NCBI GenBank assembly: GCA_958426095.1
Contig: CATZYB010000047.1
Span: forward strand, 1-14,284
DNA length: 14,284 nt
From: an uncultured Lachnospiraceae bacterium
Lineage (GTDB): Bacteria > Bacillota > Clostridia > Lachnospirales > Lachnospiraceae
Reading direction: 5' to 3'
Part shown: piece after piece, positions 7,759 through 14,284 of the stretch
How positions within the stretch are numbered: position 1 is the first letter of the stretch
Layout of the letters: each line of letters starts with the position of its first letter
Position numbers and translations under genes: made by a program
Notes under the pieces: generated by a model
Told to the model about the DNA's origin: nothing
Databases searched by the model: none
What the model saw: the letters and a program-made list of their open reading frames with translations, nothing else

Positions 7759-7772
7759 TTATGAAATCATAA
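7759..7772. promoter_or_regulatory. 14-base palindrome upstream of the TetR start
   Basis: TTATGA and TCATAA flank a two-base AA centre as a perfect inverted repeat, 8 bases before the GGAGG of the TetR gene. It is AT-rich and short, so chance is possible. Its position in the leader makes it a candidate autoregulatory site. Confidence 0.3.
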
Positions 7773-7791
7773 TAAAAGTTGGAGGTATGGG

Positions 7792-8358
7792 ATGAAAAAA
7801 GAATTGAATGAAACAATAAACCGGGCACAGAAATATTTTATTGACGCCCTGCTCACTCTGATGCTGGAAAAGCCCTACGCAGAAATTTCTGTCACTGAGC
7901 TTTCAGAACGGGCCCAGTACGACCGCCGGACCTTCTACCGATATTTTAAATCCAAGGACGATGTTCTTTGCTTATACTACAGTGAACTACTCCATGAGAT
8001 GGCGGAACGTATAAATAAAAAGGGGATGCTCACCCCCCGCTCTTTTGTTCTCGCTTACTTTGAATTCTGGAACAGCCATAAAGATTTCCTCACCCTGATG
8101 GATCGGCATCGTCTTCTGCATTTTCTCGGTGAAAGGCAGGAATTGATGATTTATCATCACGTGGGCCACCGGGTGCAGGATAATCTGCCGGACACCCTCT
8201 CTGAAACTGAAGAATTCGGCCAATACTCCTTTTATTTCACCCAGGGCGGCCTGTGGTCCGCCCTGATCTACTGGGTTCACTCCGGGATGAAGCAGAAGCC
8301 TGCCGTCCTTACAGAGCATATTTTGAATACATTTATTGAGATGGGCAAGCTCATTTAA
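7792..8358 (+). CDS. TetR/AcrR-family transcriptional regulator
   Basis: A 188-residue regulator. The N-terminal helix-turn-helix lies at about residues 30-52 (I-S-V-T-E-L-S-E-R-A-x-Y-D-R-R-T-F-Y-R-Y-F), followed by the K-S-K-D-D-V-L helix typical of TetR proteins. Residues 60-188 form the helical ligand and dimerisation domain and resemble the TetR C-terminal domain seen in Firmicute DhaS-like regulators. The start ATG at 7792 follows GGAGG by 7-8 bases. The gene is divergent from the ABC/ECF operon and shares a 181-base control region with it, so it most likely senses the transported compound or an intracellular product and represses the operon. Its stop codon overlaps the stop of the convergent aldolase gene by four bases. 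The ligand cannot be read from sequence. Confidence 0.88.
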   Translation: MKKELNETINRAQKYFIDALLTLMLEKPYAEISVTELSERAQYDRRTFYRYFKSKDDVLCLYYSELLHEMAERINKKGMLTPRSFVLAYFEFWNSHKDFLTLMDRHRLLHFLGERQELMIYHHVGHRVQDNLPDTLSETEEFGQYSFYFTQGGLWSALIYWVHSGMKQKPAVLTEHILNTFIEMGKLI

Positions 8359-9380
8359 TCAGATTTTGAATACTGATATTGATAGACAAACCGCTGAATT
8401 CTGGCGTCTAAATTTTTTAGCGGACGGGCGCTGGCCGACTTTTCCCCATAGAGCGCCGCCATACAGCCCTTTTCCAAAATCATTTTGACGGCCAGTGCGT
8501 CTGCCTTTGTGTCTCCGGTACAAAGGGCGCCATAACCCTTAATAAAAACCGCATTTTTATGCCGAAGTTCTTTTATGATCGATTTTACATCAGAAATCGG
8601 ACAACAGCCGATATTTACCCCTGCGATCTGGGACAAATCGTCCAGCCATGGAGCAAGCTTTCCGCCTTTTTTGCTGAAAAGAAGGGTGGCCTCTTCCCCT
8701 GAATAAATGAGATGCTTTGCGCCGCAGCCCCGCCGTATCTTTATGTACAGCGGCTTTGTAAGCTGTGGCGGCCGTTTCCTGGAAGAAACGTTCTCTCCCA
8801 CCATACGGCGATATTTCCTTTCGGCAGCGGCTTCTAATGTCTCCGCCGCCAAAAAAGCACTTTCTAAATCAGGGCCTACAAGGAGGGCGCCGTGCTTTGG
8901 CAGAAGGAAGCCTTTACTTTCCGTATATTCGGACAGGGTCCTTTCAACTGCCCTTCTTAGCCGCTTTGTCCCCGGCATTCCATAGGATGTGCAGGGCGCC
9001 ATATTTCCCAGCACAGCCCTTTCTTTCTCTGATTCTACGAACAAGCCTTCGGCACAGACGCTGATGGCGGAAGCCGCTTTCTGGTGAGTATGGATGACAG
9101 CCCCGGCCAAAGGACGGAACCTGTAAACATCCGCATGAATCCCGGCCTCACTGGAAGGCCTGACATGGCCCTCATAGGAAACGTCGCTGATATTCACCGT
9201 CACGATTTTATCTTCTGTCAGCGTATCATAGGGAAGGCCGCTCGGCGTAATGACAAATTGAGTATCTGAAATTCTCATGCTGATATTTCCCCAGGTCCGG
9301 GCCGCCAGTTCTTTTTTTACCAATTGTTTTCCCGCCTGTATGACTTCCCTTTTTGCGTTATCCACGTCCGCTGTCATCAT
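8355..9380 (-). CDS. Duplicated class II aldolase/adducin-family protein
   Basis: The 341-residue protein is longer than the usual 210-230 of class II aldolases. Residues 10-200 form a complete aldolase domain with the T-P-S-G-L-P-Y motif, catalytic-type Glu78 in S-S-E-A-G-I-H, zinc ligands His97 and His99 in the HTH motif and His163 in K-H-G-A-L-L. Family members cleave phosphorylated sugars such as L-fuculose-1-P or L-rhamnulose-1-P to DHAP and an aldehyde, or epimerise or decarboxylate related compounds. Residues 208-341 look like a second, degenerate copy in which the K-H-G motif reads K-G-Y-G-A-L (Tyr283) and the HTH pair is missing, so it probably cannot bind zinc. The start at 9380 has GGGGAGG 6 bases upstream; an in-frame ATG at 9410 lacks one. 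It overlaps the DUF1667 gene by 23 bases. Substrate unknown. Confidence 0.82.
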   Translation of the reverse strand: MMTADVDNAKREVIQAGKQLVKKELAARTWGNISMRISDTQFVITPSGLPYDTLTEDKIVTVNISDVSYEGHVRPSSEAGIHADVYRFRPLAGAVIHTHQKAASAISVCAEGLFVESEKERAVLGNMAPCTSYGMPGTKRLRRAVERTLSEYTESKGFLLPKHGALLVGPDLESAFLAAETLEAAAERKYRRMVGENVSSRKRPPQLTKPLYIKIRRGCGAKHLIYSGEEATLLFSKKGGKLAPWLDDLSQIAGVNIGCCPISDVKSIIKELRHKNAVFIKGYGALCTGDTKADALAVKMILEKGCMAALYGEKSASARPLKNLDARIQRFVYQYQYSKSD

Positions 9381-9750
9381 CGATCGCCTCCCCGCCGTCA
9401 AGATAGGCATAGGTCATATCCGAGGTACTGATCAAATCCGCTTCTGTGCCAAATAGATGGCTGACCAGCACTTCGCCCCTTTTAAAACGTTGTCTGACAC
9501 ATATTCCGTTTAACAGCTTCATAAGCTCTCCGACCTTCTCCTTCGGAATTTCCTGGGAGGTCCGCACCGGAAGCACCGGAAAATCTTCAAAAATCGTAGC
9601 CACCGTACTGCACACCGTCCGTTTCGGACAGGTCATTTCCTCTTTGGCAAACCGCACGCCTCTTTCACATTTGGCACCGGTGACATTCCCCTCGTCGTCC
9701 ACACGAAGAGGACAACTATTCGGACATATGATACATACAAATTCCTTCAT
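9358..9750 (-). CDS. DUF1667 iron-sulfur protein of the GlpA-like redox complex
   Basis: The 130-residue protein belongs to the DUF1667 family. It has an N-terminal cysteine set C-x2-C-x3-C-x14-C (Cys6, 9, 13, 28), followed by the E-R-G, P-K-R and L-P-V-R-T-S-x-x-I-P-K stretches typical of the family. The cysteine spacing resembles the [4Fe-4S] site of molybdopterin oxidoreductases, so a 4Fe-4S cluster is likely but not proven. In Thermotoga and Clostridia this family is encoded next to GlpA-like and FAD/NAD oxidoreductases and is thought to be the electron-transfer subunit. The ATG at 9750 is preceded by GGAGGAGG, which lies in the end of the oxidoreductase gene four bases upstream. Two further cysteines (41, 47) are less usual. 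Cytosolic. Confidence 0.87.
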   Translation of the reverse strand: MKEFVCIICPNSCPLRVDDEGNVTGAKCERGVRFAKEEMTCPKRTVCSTVATIFEDFPVLPVRTSQEIPKEKVGELMKLLNGICVRQRFKRGEVLVSHLFGTEADLISTSDMTYAYLDGGEAIDDDSGRG

Positions 9751-9754
9751 TTTC

Positions 9755-11002
9755 CTAGGCCTCCTCCAAACAAACCGTTACCGTCTGGTTTTTTCTGATT
9801 GAAAAATCGGAAAAATCTACAGAAAGCCGTTCCATCTCCGGCGGACGCACCACCGGATATTTCTTCTGAAATACCGTCTTTCCGTCAATTTTTATCTTTA
9901 ATGTCGGATTTCGCATTTCCCGGGCCGACCGAAAATACAAAGTCACATCATCCAGGGGTGCTGAAAGGTTGAGCCGTTCCGGCACCACATAGGCCGTTCC
10001 TTCTCCCGGTCTTAACGGAACACGGATTCGCGCCTTTCTCTCATAATGGGCGCTGTTTTTTCCGGCCGCCGCCGCATTTTCTGTCACATAATCCACCAGG
10101 TCATTGACATGCAGCGCATTTCCGGCGCAAAAAATGCCTTCAACCTCCGACATGTATTCCTGATCGCATACCGGCCCCTTTGTCCTCTCATCCATCGGCA
10201 CATCCAGGCTTTCCGCCAGCTCGTTTTCCGGGATCAGCCCCACCGATAAGATGAGTCCGTCACACTCGATGATTTCTTCGCTTCCCGGTATCGGCTCCAT
10301 CTTTTCATCCACCTTCATAACTTCAACACCGGTCAGACGATCATCGCCGAACACCCGGGTCACCGTATGGGACAGATAAAGCGGAATATCAAAATCCTTC
10401 AGACACTGATGGATATTCCGGGTCAGACCGGAAGGGGTCGGCTTCGCCTCATAAACGCCCAACACTTCGGCCCCTTCCAGAGTCAGCCGCCGCGCCATGA
10501 TCAGGCCGATATCTCCCGAACCTAGAATGACACAGCGCTTTACCGGCATTTGTCCCATGAGATTCACGTAATACTGGGCTGTCCCCGCCGTAAAAATGCC
10601 GGAAGGTCTTGTACCGTGAATAAATACCTGTTTTGCCGTCCGCTCCCGGCATCCGGTGGCAAGAACAATGGCTTTCGTCTGTATATGTCCGGCGCCCTCC
10701 CGATTCACGTAATAAATGACAAATTCATTCCTCACTTTTTTTATTTTTGTCACAAAGGTAAGCAGTTTTTTCTCGATTCCTGCGGCAAGCACCTGGTCAA
10801 TAAAATGCTCGCTGTATTCCGGTCCGCTTAATTTCTCCCCAAAAGTCATCAAACCGAAGCCGTCATGGATACATTGTTTCAAAATGCCGCCCAGCTTTCT
10901 CTCCCTTTCAATTAACAGCACCTTTGCCCCTTCTTTGTCGGCTGCCAGCGCCGCCGCCAGTCCGGCCGGTCCGCCGCCGATTACCGTTACATCATATCTC
11001 AT
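9755..11002 (-). CDS. FAD/NAD(P)-dependent oxidoreductase, GlpB-position subunit
   Basis: The 415-residue protein is a pyridine nucleotide-disulfide-type flavoprotein. The FAD-binding G-G-G-P-A-G is at 9-14, ATG-C-R-E-R at 116-121, the NAD-binding G-S-G-D-I-G at 161-166 and the second FAD motif G-I-F-C-A-G-N near 289-295. It lacks the C-x-x-C redox pair of thioredoxin reductases. Residues 330-415 form an extra beta-rich tail. In clostridial glycerol-3-phosphate operons the equivalent subunit sits between the GlpA-like protein and DUF1667, and probably passes electrons to NAD or an acceptor. The start ATG at 11002 overlaps the preceding stop as ATGA, with GGAGG about 8 bases upstream, so the subunits are translationally coupled. 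The family is firm; the electron acceptor is inferred. Confidence 0.9.
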   Translation of the reverse strand: MRYDVTVIGGGPAGLAAALAADKEGAKVLLIERERKLGGILKQCIHDGFGLMTFGEKLSGPEYSEHFIDQVLAAGIEKKLLTFVTKIKKVRNEFVIYYVNREGAGHIQTKAIVLATGCRERTAKQVFIHGTRPSGIFTAGTAQYYVNLMGQMPVKRCVILGSGDIGLIMARRLTLEGAEVLGVYEAKPTPSGLTRNIHQCLKDFDIPLYLSHTVTRVFGDDRLTGVEVMKVDEKMEPIPGSEEIIECDGLILSVGLIPENELAESLDVPMDERTKGPVCDQEYMSEVEGIFCAGNALHVNDLVDYVTENAAAAGKNSAHYERKARIRVPLRPGEGTAYVVPERLNLSAPLDDVTLYFRSAREMRNPTLKIKIDGKTVFQKKYPVVRPPEMERLSVDFSDFSIRKNQTVTVCLEEA

Positions 11003-12771
11003 TTCCCGGCCTCCTTTGTTCTTCCAAAAAGAATACGGCTCTCCCTTGTACTCTTCTTAATCTCTTCCACAGAGCATCCCTTCTCCTTTGCCAGAATCTG
11101 CAGGACAAGAGGCGAACAAAATCCTCCCTGGCACCTGCCCATTCCCGGCCTGCAGCGCCGTTTTACCGCATCCAGCGTATACACAGGCAGAGGCGAACGA
11201 AGAACATCCAGTATCTCGCCCTTTGAAATTTCCTCGCACCGGCAGACGATTTCCCCGTAATCCGGATTCTTCTTGATCAGGGCGTCTCTCTCCTTCTCTG
11301 AAAGAGAGGCCAGGTGAGGCGTTCCCTTTCTTCTTGGATTAAAGTCCTTATTTCTCTCCACCGGCCCGGTCTCTTTCAGATAATCTACCGCCCAGCGGGC
11401 CAGCTTCACACCAATGGCCGGAGCGGCTGTCGCTCCCGGCGACTGGATTCCCGCCGCTTCCAGAATGTTTTTGCAGAAAATTCCCTTCCGAACCTGAAAA
11501 TCCTCCTCATAGGTTGGAGACCGCACCCCGGCAAAATAGGCGATGACATCCGACGGTTTTATCTTCTCAGCCACCTGCATCTGTTCTCTGAGAATCCTCT
11601 CTGTTGTCTCTTTATCCGTCGTCACATCCTCCCGGTCCGGGATTTCCTGAACATCCGGCCCCACGATCATATTTTTATCCACCGTATGAATGACGGCAAT
11701 GCCCTTGCTCGTATTTTCATGGGACAGGGCAAATTTTATCATCTTCAGCCGTTCTGACGCTCCAAGCTTTCTGCCTCCGCCAAGCACCGTGATCGGCGAC
11801 TTCACCTCGGTGGTGCGAATGTATTTTCCAACCTTCTTATCTAAAATAATATCCGTTCCCTTTCTCGGATGGATGGTAAAGGTCCGGTCTCCCGCCATTT
11901 CGGCAATGACATCCGCATAGACCCCCGCCGCGTTGATGACAAGCTTCGGGTAAATCGTTCCCCGGTTCGTTTCCACCGCACAGATTTTTCCCTTCTGTGT
12001 TTTCATACCGAGAACCGCCGTATTCAGACAAATCTTCACACCGTTGGTCACAGCGTTTTCCGCCAGAGCAACGTTGACTTTATAAGGCGATGTAAAGCCG
12101 CCCGTCGGCATATACAGGGCGCCGTAAGCCCATGACGGCGCATAAGGTTCGATTTTTAACAATTGTTCTCTGTTTAAATATCGCACCCCCGGAATATGAA
12201 GCCGTTTTGAATTCATCACCAAAAGCTTCGGTAAAATTTTTTCCCATTTTTCACCAATAAGCATTAAATGTCCGGTGCGCTCAAAGGGAAAATCCAGCTC
12301 CTTTGCCAATCTGGAATACATCCGATTGCCCCGGTAATTAAAATAATTTTTCTGGGAAGACGGGGAATAATTGATGCCTACATGGACCGCCCCGCCGTTT
12401 CGTGAAGACTGGCCGGCAGCCACGTCCGCCCCCTTCTCCACAAGCATAATATCCAGGCGATAACGGGACAGCTCCCTTGCGGCGGCACAGCCCGTTAATC
12501 CCCCGCCGATAATCAGTACATCCGGCCGGGCTCCGTCATAAAGCTTGTCCCTCTCACTCGGAAGCTTCTCCTTTGGCTCATAGCCTTTCAGCCGGATATC
12601 ATTGACGACGCCGTAATATTTTTTCCGGTCCACCGCCAGCCGTCCGGCTTTCACCACCGTTTCCCAACGATCCACTTCACCCCGTAGGACAATACAGCCC
12701 CTTTCCTCAGTAACCTCAATATCCGGCGAAAGGGCCTTGATTTTTTTTACTTTACTTTGAAAGCTGCTCAC
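10999..12771 (-). CDS. GlpA-like FAD-dependent oxidoreductase with N-terminal BON-like and C-terminal [2Fe-2S] domains
   Basis: The 590-residue protein has three parts. Residues 17-63 resemble a BON domain (I-E-V-T-x-x-x-G-C-I-V-L-R-G-E-V-x-R-W, ending V-V-N-D-I-R-L-K-G). Residues 84-480 are a DAO-type flavoprotein: FAD motif G-G-G-L-T-G at 89-94 and Q-S-S-R-N-G-G-A-V-H at 121-130. The C-terminal BFD-like cluster domain has C-R-C (510, 512), then Cys540, Cys547 and Cys552 in R-C-R-P-G-M-G-R-C-Q-G-G-F-C. Homologues oxidise sn-glycerol-3-phosphate to dihydroxyacetone phosphate. The BON part is not usual in GlpA. The start is a GTG at 12771 after a RBS-like AAAGGGGG with a long 10-11 base spacing, and no other start fits before residue 110. 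It lies 5 bases after the kinase stop. Substrate of this paralogue unknown. Confidence 0.85.
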   Translation of the reverse strand: MSSFQSKVKKIKALSPDIEVTEERGCIVLRGEVDRWETVVKAGRLAVDRKKYYGVVNDIRLKGYEPKEKLPSERDKLYDGARPDVLIIGGGLTGCAAARELSRYRLDIMLVEKGADVAAGQSSRNGGAVHVGINYSPSSQKNYFNYRGNRMYSRLAKELDFPFERTGHLMLIGEKWEKILPKLLVMNSKRLHIPGVRYLNREQLLKIEPYAPSWAYGALYMPTGGFTSPYKVNVALAENAVTNGVKICLNTAVLGMKTQKGKICAVETNRGTIYPKLVINAAGVYADVIAEMAGDRTFTIHPRKGTDIILDKKVGKYIRTTEVKSPITVLGGGRKLGASERLKMIKFALSHENTSKGIAVIHTVDKNMIVGPDVQEIPDREDVTTDKETTERILREQMQVAEKIKPSDVIAYFAGVRSPTYEEDFQVRKGIFCKNILEAAGIQSPGATAAPAIGVKLARWAVDYLKETGPVERNKDFNPRRKGTPHLASLSEKERDALIKKNPDYGEIVCRCEEISKGEILDVLRSPLPVYTLDAVKRRCRPGMGRCQGGFCSPLVLQILAKEKGCSVEEIKKSTRESRILFGRTKEAGK

Positions 12772-12776
12772 GAAGT

Positions 12777-13619
12777 TTAAACCCCCTTTACAAAAGCGGT
12801 AATTTTTCCTTGCAGGTTCTCCCGTTCATAGTCGATATTCCAGTTTCCAAGCCGCAAAATCCAGGCAATAATATCCCACTTATGACTTTCTGCTTCCGTG
12901 CGTCCCGTCATCTTCTCATAATTTTTAATAAAGCTGTTATAGATGCTTCCCCGGACCATCTGCATGAAGGCAATCTTCATTTTGGAGCTGCCCGGAAACA
13001 GCTCGGCCTCATGATGAAGAAAATTCATCATGGCAACCTCGGCCAGAGGATTTCCCCTAAGCGCCGTCATCCAGTCAATGACCTGATAATTATTTCCGTC
13101 GCACAAAATGTTGTCCGTATGAAAATCCATATGAAGAATGTTGTCCCCCTCCGGAAGGGCTAAAATATAAGCTTTTAATCGCTCCTTATCTTCCTTTGTA
13201 AGAAAATCAAAAACCGCTTCCCTTTCAAGAACCTCAATCGTTTCCAGCCGTACATCCTTCAACTGGGGCGCCTTCTTTGAATGAACATTTGCATGAAGCG
13301 TCGCCAGTATTTTTCCTGCCGTAAATAAAATCAACGGATTCTTTCCCGGCATATTGGTCATGGAGCAGCCTTCAAGTTTCTTTAATATCAGGCCCCTTCT
13401 TCCCCGGATTTCTACATCCCCATAGCAGGCCATTGGCGTGCATCCGGTTTCAAAGGCCACCTTTGTATTCAATATTTCCCTGTCGATACTGGCGTCCTCT
13501 GTCTCCGTAAAATAAAGCTTCAATACCTTTCCTTCCCCCAGATGAAAAACCTCCGATGAACGCGCAGAAAAATCCGGCTTATCAAAATCTACCCGCCTCA
13601 ATAATTCCTCATTTGTCAC
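12777..13619 (-). CDS. APH-superfamily small-molecule kinase
   Basis: The 280-residue protein belongs to the aminoglycoside phosphotransferase/choline kinase superfamily. It has a glycine-poor ATP loop, the nucleotide lysine in K-V-L-K-L (31-35), the catalytic loop H-M-D-F-H-T-D-N (His163, Asp165, Asn170) and the metal-binding I-D-W (Asp182). The catalytic set looks intact. Similar Firmicute proteins are annotated as aminoglycoside phosphotransferases with no evidence of resistance. Being first in an operon with oxidoreductases and an aldolase, it more likely phosphorylates a polyol or sugar-like metabolite. The start is GTG at 13619, with GGGAGGGG about 6 bases upstream. It is divergent from the AraC gene. 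Sure of the family, not of the substrate. Confidence 0.82.
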   Translation of the reverse strand: MTNEELLRRVDFDKPDFSARSSEVFHLGEGKVLKLYFTETEDASIDREILNTKVAFETGCTPMACYGDVEIRGRRGLILKKLEGCSMTNMPGKNPLILFTAGKILATLHANVHSKKAPQLKDVRLETIEVLEREAVFDFLTKEDKERLKAYILALPEGDNILHMDFHTDNILCDGNNYQVIDWMTALRGNPLAEVAMMNFLHHEAELFPGSSKMKIAFMQMVRGSIYNSFIKNYEKMTGRTEAESHKWDIIAWILRLGNWNIDYERENLQGKITAFVKGV

Positions 13620-13677
13620 TTTAACCCCTCCCTTTTATCCTATAATAATTTCATTTTACAATATACGCCCGCCAATA

Positions 13678-13706
13678 TTTACAAATTTTTAAGATTATTA
13701 TATAAT
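13678..13706 (+). promoter_or_regulatory. Promoter of the AraC-family regulator gene
   Basis: The -35 box TTTACA (13678-13683), a 17-base spacer and a perfect -10 TATAAT (13701-13706). The start would be near 13713, about 60 bases before the ATG. The -10 box is duplicated in the next repeat unit (13721-13726), and a third TATAAT is at 13733-13738; neither of these has a good -35 at the right distance. Confidence 0.55.
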
Positions 13707-13732
13707 TTTTAAGATTATTATATAATTTTTAA
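13684..13732. repeat. Tandem 20-base AT-rich repeat in the divergent promoter region
   Basis: A 20-base unit is present exactly twice (13684-13703, 13704-13723), followed by the first nine bases of a third copy (13724-13732). Each copy ends in the palindrome ATTATATAAT (13697-13706, 13717-13726), which places a TATAAT -10 box on both strands. Besides holding promoters for both genes, the unit could change copy number by slippage. It is not a mobile element. Confidence 0.8.
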
Positions 13733-13772
13733 TATAATCCTCTAAAACCATCCGCAAAATGGAGATGATTAA

Positions 13773-14284
13773 ATGAACAAAGACTGCCTGCAATTCATCA
13801 TGAACAATCGAATCAGCGGCTTCCAGCACCCGACCCGCGAAAACATTATGGGCCTTTTCCACAAGGTTTTTCACAGTGAGGGCGGAGTGAAGGAACAGGT
13901 CGCCCAGTATTTCAGAGAACTGAACGGCGAACAGGGCTTCTTAAATGACAATGACCTGATGAACCTGCGTTATACCCTTGTCAACGACTGTTTTTATTTT
14001 TGCGAATATTTACTTGGATACAATGTGGATAAAGAATTGGTTTATAATGTTTCCGACTATTATATTAACCAGATTAATAAGATTGCGAACCCGGACGACG
14101 CTCTTAAATTTCTTGAAGAACTGACCGGCGCCTTTTTTGAACTGGCACAGAAAAAAAGACTGGTCACTTACTCATTCCGAGTCGAACGCAGTCTTCAATA
14201 TATCGATCAAAAGCTCTATTCCCCGATAACCTTAGACGAAGTGGCCGCCGCCGTGTCCGTAACTCCCCAATATCTGACCACCCT
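13773..14284 (+). CDS. AraC-family transcriptional regulator (5' part, cut by window edge)
   Basis: The reading frame is open for 170 codons to the window edge and has no stop. Residues 1-120 form a helix-rich, acidic sensor-type region with no clear cupin or response-regulator motif. From about residue 140 the AraC DNA-binding domain begins: R-V-E-R-S-L-Q-Y-I-D-x-K-L-Y-S-P-I-T-L-D-E-V-A, then A-A-V-S-V-T-P-Q-Y-L-T, the first helix-turn-helix. The start ATG at 13773 follows GGAGAT by about 7 bases. It is divergent from the kinase-oxidoreductase-aldolase operon and probably controls it, sensing the substrate through the N-terminal region. The ligand is unknown. Because the second helix-turn-helix lies outside the window, the family call rests on the first half. 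Confidence 0.82.
   Translation, partial: MNKDCLQFIMNNRISGFQHPTRENIMGLFHKVFHSEGGVKEQVAQYFRELNGEQGFLNDNDLMNLRYTLVNDCFYFCEYLLGYNVDKELVYNVSDYYINQINKIANPDDALKFLEELTGAFFELAQKKRLVTYSFRVERSLQYIDQKLYSPITLDEVAAAVSVTPQYLTT

Noticed and set aside
8765..9064. Plus-strand frames opposite the aldolase gene
   Set aside because: Antisense shadows of a gene with conserved catalytic residues; no ribosome binding site or motif supports them.
12777..13619. Aminoglycoside resistance gene
   Set aside because: Only the general APH-superfamily catalytic motifs are present, and the operon context is metabolic; nothing indicates drug modification.
13684..13723. CRISPR-like repeats
   Set aside because: The repeats are directly adjacent with no spacers, AT-rich, and only two complete copies.

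Overview
The window looks like a chromosomal piece of a Gram-positive, low-to-mid-GC anaerobe of the Clostridia, most likely a Lachnospiraceae-type gut bacterium. This rests on the strong GGAGG-type ribosome binding sites, the sigma-A promoters, the ECF (energy-coupling factor) transporter of Firmicute type, the DUF1667/GlpA-like redox operon and the SEC-C and DUF305 small proteins. The species cannot be fixed from sequence alone. There are no rRNA, tRNA, CRISPR or insertion-sequence genes, and no gene-free stretch longer than about 180 bases.

Layout. (1) Positions 27-1196 hold two minus-strand genes: a SEC-C zinc-binding protein with its own consensus promoter, and a cysteine-rich protein with two DUF305 copies. 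(2) Positions 1267-7610 hold a tightly packed five-gene minus-strand operon. It encodes two half-size ABC proteins of the exporter fold, an MptD/Trep_Strep-type ECF S component, an EcfT permease and a tandem-ATPase EcfA. A TetR-family regulator (7792-8358) is divergent from it. The 181-bp space between them has overlapping back-to-back promoters and several palindromes. (3) Positions 8355-13619 hold a second minus-strand operon of five genes: an APH-type small-molecule kinase, a BON-FAD-[2Fe-2S] GlpA-like oxidoreductase, a second FAD/NAD oxidoreductase, a DUF1667 iron-sulfur protein and a duplicated class II aldolase. (4) From 13773 to the window edge lies the 5' part of an AraC-family regulator, divergent from operon (3). 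The two are separated by a promoter region with a tandem 20-bp repeat that carries palindromic -10 boxes.

How the genes may work together. The transporter operon has the same gene content and order (half-ABC, half-ABC, S, T, A) as streptococcal siaDEFGH-type heme/iron loci, as far as I recall them. It is probably a TetR-controlled uptake system for a heme-like or metal-chelate substrate. The second operon has the three redox proteins of clostridial/Thermotoga anaerobic glycerol-3-phosphate oxidation. Here they travel with a kinase and a class II aldolase instead of GlpK/GlpF, which suggests a phosphorylate-oxidise-cleave route for an unknown polyol or sugar derivative under AraC control. This is the best candidate in the window for an undescribed pathway. 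The functional links are inference from gene order.
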